Part shown: piece after piece, positions 11,858 to 23,800 of the stretch
Layout of the letters: the number at the start of each line of letters is the position of its first letter
Numbering within the stretch: the first letter of the stretch is position 1
DNA from: Branchiostoma floridae
Taxonomy: Eukaryota; Chordata; Leptocardii; Amphioxiformes; Branchiostomatidae
Length of the DNA stretch: 64,000 nt
Direction of reading: 5' to 3'
Assembly: GCF_000003815.2 (NCBI RefSeq)
Contig: NC_049989.1
Location: 16,156,522-16,220,521, forward strand
Made by a program: the position numbers and the translations under genes
Notes under the pieces: generated by a model
The model's input: only the letters and a program-made list of their open reading frames with translations
The model's database searches: none
What the model was told of the DNA's origin: nothing

Positions 11858-14800
11858 CTGCAACAGACAGGCTCATGTTTATATCAGGTTTCTACATAAA
11901 GAATACAACACGGTGTATTCCGTATCACCCGAGGTACCAGCCTGACCTGGGAGAAAACACAAGTTTCTGTATGTGAAATGCGCCAGAAGTTGAGAAAATT
12001 TTGGTGTCCTCGAACAAAAGAACAAAAACAGTTACAGAAGCAATTCTAACATCCGAATCAGGTATTCGCAACAAGACTTGTTGAAAAGATTCAGTTAACA
12101 GATACAAAATGAAACTATCATAAATTCAACTTCCCCTCGCTTTTCGTTATAGTGGAGATGAAAGAACAGAATATTTGATATGTTTTATGTTGGTTTGTGT
12201 ATAGTTAGTTGGATTATGGATATGAATTTTTCTACAGCACTTTGATGTATGAAATAAAGAAATCCTCTGTTATGACTTTAAAAAGTTTTGAATATAATAA
12301 TATTTGGTACTCACATCATGTTTGTAAGGCTCTAATATATGGGCTGCTTCTCTGGAATCTCGCAAATCTGGTAAAAATTTAGGCTTATATTAAGTTACAT
12401 GTAGTATAACACAATTTGCAGAACAGGTCTGTTGATGGTAACATAGCATACATGTATAGCCTGGGTACTATCCTGTGTGGTTTCTGCTGGCTAAATTAAA
12501 AGAATTTGAGCAAGCAGTAATTACAGAGGATGATAAAGACATTAGTTTGAAATGTCCGAATGAAAGCTCATCTTCGTTGGTAGATTCCATATTGAAAAAT
12601 GTTTATAGTTTGAAATGTGTTCAGGTAATTATTTCTTAACCTGAATTAACAAAGTCTGATTAAGGTATTCAGCCAAAGTAAAAGAAATCTATGGATAATT
12701 GTCTTACCCCATATCCTGACGGACCCATCTTCCCCAGCAGACACCACTTGCTGGTCATTGCCCCTCAGGGTAAGAGCATGGATGTAGTCTGTGTGGCCTT
12801 TAAGTGTGTTCTGTGGAACAAATTGTCATGGAATCAAAATTATCACGTGAAAGAATGCCCTTATCCAGTCTAGTGCAAAATCTTTCATTGCAAAATATCA
12901 AAATCAGCATGAACAGATGCTCTCGTAGCTCAACTGGTACATGTAGCAGCCTTACAGTTGATCATGAGCTCCTGGTTCCAATAAGTTGGTAACTGGAAGA
13001 CCCTGTTTCAAATTCTGGGAAGGGCATCTTGTTTATACCCCTGTCACATTTGGCAAAAATCGATCGGACGGCGATTCTGCGGCAATTGCCAGAGCCTCGC
13101 TTATAATAATAACTTTATTGCACAACAATTGTACAAGGTACAAAGTACGGTTTATACGTGACAGGGACGGTTTTCAGGTGAAAAATATGCGCAACCCTCT
13201 CAGTTCGGTTCAGCAGCCCTCTGTCGATCTTAAATATGGCCGATCTTCCATCGATATGCCCGAAGATCGTGACAGGGGTATAAGGACTGTAACCATTTTT
13301 TGGAAAGGGCGTAAAATGGGGGTCCCGTGTTTGAGGAGGTGTCTGAAGCACAGCCTCATTACTGCGATAGGTACCTACTGCATATACATGTACTACTACT
13401 ACAATGTAACACATATGCCTCCCAAAACAGATGTAAAGAAAATAATAAGCAGAATCTTACCGTGCATGTTCCTGTTTGTAGATCCCACAGATACACATTA
13501 TTGTCTCCACATCCTGAGCACAGAGTCCCATCCTAAAAACACATTGAACATCAATTCCATCATTCAGAAATCTAAAGTTTTCTCAGAGTTTCAGTCCTAC
13601 CATGCAGTACTGCAGTACCACCTAGCAGATAAAGCCGGTATTGCAAAGCTCGGTGTAAATAATGTTACAGTATCTGCTACTTGTCATGACAAGAGTGGGG
13701 TAAGGAGCGCTCCCGGTGCGAGCCATATGGGGAGGATAGGCCGGGGAGAGTAGGCCGGGGGAGAGGGGGCCAGACTGTACCATTGTACCTGTAGGGGAGA
13801 AAGTACAGCATTATTGCAATCACTTCTATGTCCTCTCAAACACATTTCTGGCTAGCTATGGCCCGTTTTGGAAGCTAGAATATGACATTTCTTGGATTAC
13901 CACATACTTACCACATTACCACATGCTATGGCAAAGTCGGGACTCTTAGTTAAACAAAAAACAACAAAATTATATAAACCTCTAACAGCGACACCTACCG
14001 GAGTGAGTGTCCTTTCTTACTGTCTTGCAAAATCCTACATTTTTACCGAACTAAAAGCCTCATCGACATTAAACTAAACATAGAAGTTTGTCCAAACTCA
14101 TTTCAAGTGTACTAAAATGTCAACGCGTCGTACTTCAAGTGACAAATTTAACAGACAGCAATGCGTAATAACGTCAGAGTGCCATAAAGTTGACATATGC
14201 GGTCATATGGAAGCCAGAGCGGGTTTCAACCATTTTAATCGCATTAATAGCTTCATCGACAATAAACTAAACATACAACTTCAACCAAACTCTTTTCAAT
14301 TACACCGGTGTGTCTACGCTACGTACTCAAAGTGACAAATTTAACAGACATCAATGCGTAATGACGTCAGGGTACAATAAAGTTGACATATGCGGTCAGA
14401 AGGAAGTCAGTACATACAAATGTTCTTTTTTTTAATTTGTATTGTTTATGTGTTTGTCAGCAGGGCTAGCCCTTTGTAATAGCCATAGGCTAGTTGGGCA
14501 GCCCTGGCTGTGTGTTCGGTGCAGCCAAACCAATAAATAAATAAATAAATAAAAAAGGAAGTCAGGCCGGGTTTTCCATGCTATTGACCTAATTGAAAAT
14601 TCATATACAATACACTAAACATACAACTTCAACCAACCCCCTTCTGTTTACACCGGAGTGTCTCCGCTACGTATTACTAGTCTCAAATTTAACAGACATC
14701 GAGTCGTAATGACGTCAGGTGCCATAAAATTGACATATGCGGTCAGAAGAAAGTCAGGGCGGGTTTTCCACTGTTTTGACCTAATTGAAAGGGTCATTGA

Positions 14801-17800
14801 CAATAAACTAAACATAAAACTTCGACCAAACTCTTTTAAAGTACACCGGCGTGTCTACGCCACGTACTCAAGGTGACAAATCTAACAGACATCAATGCGT
14901 AATGACGTCGGGGTACCATAAAGTTGACAAGGAAATCATGGCGGGTTTTCCACTGTTTTGACCTAATTCAAAAAGTCATAGAGTGATAGACAATAAACTA
15001 AACATAAAACTTCGACCAAACTCTTTTTCATTACACCGGTGTGTCTACGCTACGTATTCAAAGTGACAAATTTAACAGACATCAATACATGTACGTAATG
15101 ACGTCAGGGTACCATAAAGTTGACATATGCGCTCAGAAGGAAGTCAGGGCGGGTTTTCCACTGTTTTGACCTAGTTCATAAAGCCATAGACAATAAACTA
15201 AACATACAACTTCGACCAAACTCTTTTTCATTACACCGGGGTGTCTACGCCACGTACTCAAAGTGACAAATTTAACAGACATCAATGCGTAATGACGTCA
15301 GGGTACCATAAAGTTGACATATGCGCTCAGAAGGAAGTCAGGCCGGATTTTCCACTGTTTTGACCTTATTTAAAAAGTGATAGACAATAAACTAAACATA
15401 AAATTTCGACCAAACTCTTTCCATTTATACCGGTGTGTCTACGCAACGTACTCAAAGTGACAAATTTAACAGACATCAATGCGTAATTACGTCAGGGTAC
15501 CATAAAGTTGACATATGCGCTCAGAAGGAAGTCAGAGCGGCCTTTCCACTGTTTTGACCTAGTTCATAAAGCCATAGACAATAAACTAAACATACAACTT
15601 CGACCAAACTCTTTTTCATTACACCGGTGTGTCTACGCTACGTACTAAAAGTGACAAATTTAACAGACATCAATACAAGTACGTAATGACGTCAGGGTAC
15701 CATAAAGTTGACAAGGAAATCATGGCGGATTTTCCACTGTTTTGACCTAATTGAAAGGGTCATTGACAATAAAGTAAACATACAACTTCGACCAAACTCT
15801 TTCCATTTACACCGGTGTGTTGACGCTACGTACTCAAAGTGACAAATTTAACAGACATCAATGCGTAATGACGTCAGGGTACCATAAAGTTGACAAGGAA
15901 ATCATGGCGGGTTTTCCACTGTTTTGACCTAATTGAAAGGGTCATTGACAATAAAGTAAACATACAACTTCGACCAAACTCTTTCCATTTACACCGGTGT
16001 GTTGACGCTACGTACTCAAAGTGACAAATTTAACAGACAGCAATGCGTAATGACGTCAGGGTACCATAAAGTTGACAAGGAAATCATGGCGGGTTTTCCA
16101 CTGTTTTGACCTAATTGAAAGGGTCATTGACAATAAAGCAAACATACAACTTCGACCGAACTCTTTTAGATTACACCAGTGTGTCTACGCCACGTACTCA
16201 AAGTGACAAATTTAACAGACATCAATGCGTAATGACGTCAGGGTACCATAAAGTTGACATATGCGCTCAGAAGGAGGTCGTGGCGGGGTTTCCATCGTTT
16301 TGACCTAATTGAAAGGGTCATTGACAATAAAGTAAACATACAACTTCGACCAAACTCTTTCCATTTACACCGGGGTGTCTACGTTACGTACTCAAAGTGA
16401 CAAATTTAACAGACATCAATACGTAATGACGTCAGGGTATCATAAAGTTGACATATGCGCTCAGAAGGACGTCAGGGCGGGTTTTCCACTGTTTTGACCC
16501 AGCTCATAAAGCTTCATCGACAATAAACTAAACATACAACTTCGACTAAACTCTTTTTCATCACACCGGTGTGTCTACGCTACGTACTCAAAGTGACAAA
16601 TTTAACAGACATCAATGGGTAATGACGTCAGGGTACCATAAAGTTGACATATGCGCTCAGAAGGAAGTCAGGGCGGGGTTTCCACTGTTTTGACCTAATT
16701 GAAAGGGTCATGGACAATAAAGTAAACATACAACTTCGACCAAACTCTTTCCATTTATACCGGAGTGTCTACGTTACGTACTCAAAGTGACAAATTTAAC
16801 AGACATCAATGCGTAATGACGTCAGGGTACCATAAAGTTGACATATGCGCTCAGAAGGAAGTCAGGGCGGATTTTCCACTGTTTTGACCTTATTTAAAAA
16901 GTGATAGACAATAAACTAAACATACAACTTCGACCAGTCTCTTTTCAAATACACCGATGTGTCTGCGCAACGTTCTCCAAGTGACAAATTTAACAGACAT
17001 CAATGCGTAATGACGTCAGGGTACCATAAAGTTGACATATGTGGTCTTAGGGACGCCAGAGCGTTATTTTCACCCATTAACCCCAATGAAAAGCTTCATA
17101 GACAATAAACTAGACATACAACTTCAACCAGACTCACTGTGGTCACACCGGACGTCGACTGACTATGCTACGTACGCTAAGTCACAAAATTAAAAGATAG
17201 CAAGGCGTAATGACTTGAGGGTGCCACAAAGATGACACATGCGGCCATAGGGAAGTAAGTGCGGGGTTTCCACACTATTGACCTAATTTTGAAAAATCAT
17301 AGACATTAGATAGAAAGAGTTTGGTCGAAGATGTATGTTTAATACGCTACGTACTTGTGTGTCTACGCTACGTTATCAAAGTGACAAATTTAACAGACAT
17401 CAAATTGAATACGTAATGACGTCAGGGTACAATAAAGTTAAAATATGCGGTAAGAATGAAGTCAGGGCGGCTTTTCCACTGTTTTGACCTAGTTCAAAAA
17501 GCCATAGACAATAAACTAAACATAAAACTTTGGCTAGACTATTTCCATTTACAACAGTGTGTCTTTGCTATGTAATCAAAGTGACAAAATCAACAGACAT
17601 CAATGCGTAATGACGTCAGGGTACCATAAAGTTGACATATGCGCTCAGAAGGAAGTCAGGGCGGCTTTTCCACTGTTTTGACCTAGTTCAAAAAGCCATA
17701 GACAATAAACTAAACATAAAACTTCGACCAAACTCTTTCCATTTATACCGGCGTGTCTACGCAACGTACTCAAAGTGACAAATTTAACAGACATCAATGC

Positions 17801-20800
17801 GTAATGACGTCAGGGTACCATAAAGTTGACATATGCCGTCAGAAGGAAGTCCGGGCGGGTTTTCCAATGTTTTGACCTAGTTCAAAAAGCCATAGACGAT
17901 AAACTAAACATAAAACTTCGACCAAACTCTTTCCATTTAGACCGGCGTGTCTACGCAATGTACTCAAAGTGACAAATTTAACAGACATCAATGCGTATTG
18001 ACGTCAGGGTAAAATAAAGTTGACATATGCGCTCATAAAGAAGTCAGGGCGGGTTTTCCACTGTTTTGACCTCATTTAAAAAAGTCTTATACAATATACT
18101 CAAAATACAACTTCTCCCACACTCTTTTTCCTTACACCCGGGTGTGTACGCGTTCCGCTCTCAGTGACACATTTAACAGACACCTCTGTGCTAAGACACG
18201 TGGGGACCATAAAAATGACATATATGCTNNNNNNNNNNNNNNNNNNNNNNNNNNNNNNNNNNNNNNNNNNNNNNNNNNNNNNNNNNNNNNNNNNNNNNNN
18301 NNNNNNNNNNNNNNNNNNNNNNNNNNNNNNNNNNNNNNNNNNNNNNNNNNNNNNNNNNNNNNNNNNNNNNNNNNNNNNNNNNNNNNNNNNNNNNNNNNNN
18401 NNNNNNNNNNNNNNNNNNNNNNNNNNNNNNNNNNNNNNNNNNNNNNNNNNNNNNNNNNNNNNNNNNNNNNNNNNNNNNNNNNNNNNNNNNNNNNNNNNNN
18501 NNNNNNNNNNNNNNNNNNNNNNNNNNNNNNNNNNNNNNNNNNNNNNNNNNNNNNNNNNNNNNNNNNNNNNNNNNNNNNNNNNNNNNNNNNNNNNNNNNNN
18601 NNNNNNNNNNNNNNNNNNNNNNNNNNNNNNNNNNNNNNNNNNNNNNNNNNNNNNNNNNNNNNNNNNNNNNNNNNNNNNNNNNNNNNNNNNNAAACCCCCT
18701 GTGGACTTTCTTAAAGAGCAGCATTTCCTCACGCTTTATTGCCCCCGTGAGGTCATTACGAAATTGATGTCTGGTAAAATTTTCCACCTTGAGGGCCTAG
18801 CGGAAGACACCCCGGTTTAATAAGAAAGAGTTTGGTCGAAGTTGTATGTATAGTTTATTGTCTATCGCTTTTTGAATAAGGTCAAAACAGTGGAAAATCC
18901 GCCCTGACTTCCTTCTGAGCGCATATGTCAACTTTATGGTACCCTGACGTCATTACGCATTGATGTCTGTTAAATTTGTCACTTTGAGTGCGTAACGTAG
19001 ACACGCCGGTATAAATGGAAAGAGTTTGGTCGAAGTTGTATGTTTACTTTATTGTCAATGACCCTTTCAATTAGGTCAAAACAGTGGAAACCCCGCCCTG
19101 ACTTCCTTCTGAGCGCATATGTCAACTTTATGGTACCCTGACGTCATTACCCATTCATGTCTGTTAAATTTGTCACTTTGAGTACGTAGCGTAGACACAC
19201 CGGTGTGATGAAAAAGAGTTTGGTCGAAGTTGCATGTTTAGTTTATTGTCGATGAAGCTTTATGAGCTGGGTCAAAACAGTGGAAAACCCGCCCTGACTT
19301 CCTTCTGAGCGCATATGTCAACTTTATGGTACCCTGACGTCATTACGTATTGATGTCTGTTAAATTTGTCACTTTCAGTACGTAACGTAGACACCCCGGT
19401 GTAAATGGAAAGAGTTTGGTCGAAGTTGTATGTTTACTTTATTGTCAATGACCCTTTCAAGTAGGTCAAAACGATGGAAACCCCGCCATGACCTCTTTCT
19501 GAGCGCATATGTCAACTTTATGGTACCCTGACGTCATTACGCATTGATGTCTGTTTGTCACTTTGAGTACGTGGCGTAGACACACTAGTCTCTACCAGAC
19601 TCCGGATCGCTGGAAAATCGTAGAAATGGAACAAATAGAGAGGAATATAACCGGCCAGGGAACAGCTCGCGATCCCAGGAGTCTGTCGACTTTCGGTTAG
19701 TTGAAAGGCCATAAAATTAATCCGCTCATTTTCTGCACAAAGAAAGTAGCTTCGGAGTTCAGATCATTTAAGCCATAAATGAATTAACGCGCCGTGGGGC
19801 GCGTCTCTCAGCGTCCGGCAAACGCGGCCTATTTCTATTAGCCTTTTTTGGTACAAACGTCAAACTGTTCCCAATCCTTGATTTTATAACGATAACTTAC
19901 ATTTAGCGGTTTTAACGACCACTAAATTTTCATCGTGGCTACTTTTTGATTACGCGAATCCACCCCCCTCCCTCTTGGTGCGGCACTGTTTACTGGTGTC
20001 GGGTCATGTTTATACTAGTACGTTCACAATCATGGACCATTTCGTAACCGAAACATACGCACATAACACTAGTAATTCACACAGGAATAAAAAGTGTGTC
20101 GTTCTTCAAGAAATGAACATTTATTTATACGGAAAATTTGTCGTAATTTTTTTACAAACGCAAGGGTATCAAAGCATGGGTATGAAAGCATGGCGTGTTA
20201 TCATACGCAAACAAATTCGTTACGAGCTGAACTTCGCTGCGTATTTACACAATTGTATTTATCAATACTATTTCACACTACACTTTCAAAGTTTCTCCAT
20301 ACAATTTACAGAATGCTTACGATATTCACGTTTTGCTAAGAGGTTACATAAATCTCCAGAAAATGCCAGCGACATCTTAGCGTGCAGACAACAGCAGCAG
20401 AAATGGCGTCACACCAAGGCTTTCTTATTAAACCTCCTTGGTCACACAAATTGTTAAAAAAAAAGAGCAACTACGAAAAAATGCGTTTTAAACCTACAAA
20501 TTTCTAGCTAGAATTATTCTAATTCATAGCGTCAAAAGTGTAATATGTAAGTGAGCTTTTTACTTATGTAAAAAAAAATATAATTAATAATTCGGAATCA
20601 AACCGCCAGATTTCTCCCGCCAGCCGAGCGCACAAACAAACAAGAAAATGGCGCCGCTGTGTGGTTCTTACAAAGTCCGGTAACACCGCATCGAAGTCAC
20701 CAAGTTTCTGGGGCCTGCCGATGTTTTTGTGTGGGAAGTTTGCGATCTCTTTCGTTTCGAAGCGGGTGACTTCTTTCTGGGACGCCTTCTTGATCGATCA

Positions 20801-23800
20801 CGTGGCCGATTCGCTGACGTCCTCCCGAGTTCTTCGCTGCTAAACCTCAATGCCGAGTTTGGTCCTGACTTCTGAACCATAGTCTGTGGTGGTTTATATA
20901 ATATCGCTATGTTTTCTCTTGTCGCTCGCCACTCGCATGTTTTTCTAGATCTCCATTTCGTGACAGCAGTATCGAGTGGGCTGTTGTTGTTGTGTTGGCA
21001 GCCTCGGCCTTTAGCTGGCCGCAGACCGGCCAGAGTCGGCGGCCGTCAAGCGTACGGTACTCGTCGTGTCAATAAAGTTTTGACTAATTATTCAGAACAA
21101 CATGAACCGCGCTCCGGCGTGTCTGTTATTTCTATTCATGTACTTTTTTTTCGGAATTTAAGCCTGTAAACTGCCGAGTATTAATTTTAGAGGAAGGTCA
21201 CATGTGACAGGCTCGCCCCGCTTGGACCGTCACGGGCGAGTAGGAAAGCAATAAAAGGGTTATTTAGCCACTTCGCACCTATTGGATAGCGATTAGTGGA
21301 CATCAAACAAGACACCGGGATTCCACAGACTCCGACGATCGCGTGCTGTTCCCTGGCCGGTTATATTCCTCTGGCCGGCTTACTCCTCTGATTTGTTCCA
21401 TTTCTACGATTTTTCCAGCGATCCGGAGTCTGGTAGAGACTAGACACACTGGTGTAGTCTAAAAGAGTTCGGTCGAAGTTGTATGTTTGCTTTTTTGTCA
21501 ATGACCCTTTCAATTAGGTCAAAACAGTGGAAAACCCGCCATGATTTCCTTGTCAACTTTATGGTACCCTGACGTCATTACGCATTGATGTCTGTTAAAT
21601 TTGTCACTTTGAGTATGTAGCGTCAACACACCGGTGTGAATGGAAAGAGTTTGGTCGAAGTTGTATGTTTACTTTATTGTCAATGACCCTTTCAATTAGG
21701 TCAAAACAGTGGAAAACCCGCCATGATTTCCTTGTCAACTTTATGGTACCCTGACGTCATTACGCATTGATGTCTGTTAAATTTGTCACTTTGAGTACGT
21801 AGCGTCAACACACCGGTGTAAATGGAAAGAGTTTGGTCGAAGTTGTATGTTTACTTTATTGTCAATGACCCTTTCAATTAGGTCAAAACAGTGGAAAACC
21901 CGCCATGATTTCCTTGTCAACTTTATGGTACCCTGACGTCATTACGCATTGATGTCTGTTAAATTTGTCACTTTGAGTACGTAGCGTCAACACACCGGTG
22001 TAAATGGAAAGAGTTTGGTCGAAGTTGTATGTTTACTTTATTGTCAATGACCCTTTCAATTAGGTCAAAACAGTGGAAAATCCGCCATGATTTCCTTGTC
22101 AACTTTATGGTACCCTGACGTCATAACGCATTGATGTCTGTTAAATTTGTCACTTTGAGTACGTAGCGTCAACACACCGGTGTAAATGGAAAGAGTTTGG
22201 TCGAAGTTGTATGTTTACTTTATTGTCAATGACCCTTTCAATTAGGTCAAAACAGTGGAAAATCCGCCATGATTTCCTTGTCAACTTTATGGTACCCTGA
22301 CGTCATTACATACTTGTATTGATGTCTGTTAAATTTGTCACTTTGAGTAAGTAGCGTAGACATACCGGTGTAATGAAAAAGAGTTTGGTCGAAGTTTTAT
22401 GTTTAGTTTATTGTCTATGGCTTTATGAACTAGGTCAAAACAGTGGAAAAGCCGCCCTGACTTCCTTCTGAGCGCATATGTCAACTTTATGATACCCTGA
22501 CGTCATTACGTATTGATGTCTGTTAAATTTGTCACTTTGAGTATGTAGCGTAGACACACCGGTGTGATGAAAAAGAGTTTGGTCGAAGTTGTATGTTTTG
22601 TTTATTGTCTATGGCTTTATGTACTAGGTCAAAACAGTGGAAAATCCGGCCTGACTTCCTTCTGAGCGCATATGTCAACTTTATGGTACCCTGACGTCAT
22701 TACGTTCTTGTATTGATGTCTGTTAAATTTGTCACTTTGAGTACGTAACGTAGACACACCGGTGTGATGAAAAAGAGTTTGGTCGAAGTTGTATGTTTAG
22801 TTTATTGTCTATGGCTTTATGAACTAGGTCAAAACAGTGGAAAATCCGGCCTGACTTCCTTCTGAGCGCATGTGTCAACTTTATGGTACCCTGACGTCAT
22901 TACGCATTGATGTCTGTTAAATTTGTCACTTTGAGTACGTAGCGTAGACACACCGGTGTGATGAAAAAGAGTTTGGTCGAAGTTGTATGTTTAGTTTATT
23001 GTCTATGGCTTTATGAACTAGGTCAAAACAGTGGAAAACCTGCCCTGACTTCCTTCTGAGCGCATATGTCAACTTTATGGTACCCTGACGTCATTACGTA
23101 CATGTATTGATGTCTGTTAAATTTGTCACTTTGAATACGTAGCGTAGACACACCGGTGTAATGAAAAAGAGTTGGTCGAAGTTTTATGTTTAGTTTATTG
23201 TCTATCACTCTATGACTTTTTGAATTAGGTCAGAACAGTGGAAAACCCGCCATGATTTCCTTGTCAACTTTATGGTACCCCGACGTCATTACGCATTGAT
23301 GTCTGTTAAATTTGTCACCTTGAGTACGTGGCGTAGACACGCCGGTGTACTTTAAAAGAGTTTGGTCGAAGTTTTATGTTTAGTTTATTGTCTATGACTT
23401 TTTGAATTAGGTCAAAACAGTGGAAAACCCGCCCTGACTTTCTTCTGACCGCATATGTCAATTTTATGGCACTCTGACGTCATTACGCCTCGATGTCTGT
23501 TAAATTTGAGACTAGTAATACGTAGCGGTGTAAACAGAAGGGGGTTGGTTGAAGTTGTATGTTTAGTTTATTGTCGATGAAGCTATTAATGCGATTAAAA
23601 TGGTTGAAACCCGCTCTGGCTTCCATATGACCGCATATGTCTTGGAGTACAACTGTCCGACGATTTGCGGTGGGACACCCATATCAACCACGCCACTAGC
23701 AAAGCTGGTAAGGTCCTAGGAGTCATTCGGGGCAACTTGACCCATTGTCCATCTAGGGTCAAGGCCACTTGTTACAAAGCGCTGGTACGGCCCCACTTGG

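Larger units (their letters stand above)
18692..23640. repeat. foldback right arm tandem array (inverted)
   Basis: About 16 copies of the left-arm unit in reverse complement (GACGTCATTACGCATTGATG, CTGTTAAATTTGTCACTTTG, AAGAGTTTGGTCGAAGTTG), interrupted by the element at 19587-21440. One more unit follows the LINE fragment near 24300-24380. The short GATTTCCTTGTCAAC variant recurs at 21546-22280 and 23247, mirroring its place in the left arm. Unit order was therefore kept when the arm was copied. Confidence 0.93.

Noticed and set aside
12986-13753. 255-residue plus-strand open frame
   Set aside because: It spans a SINE, a MITE and the antisense of THOC6 exon 8, and crosses into the foldback element, with no motif of its own. 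It is a shadow frame.
18100-18820. Four long open frames across the centre of the foldback
   Set aside because: They exist only because N runs contain no stop codons.
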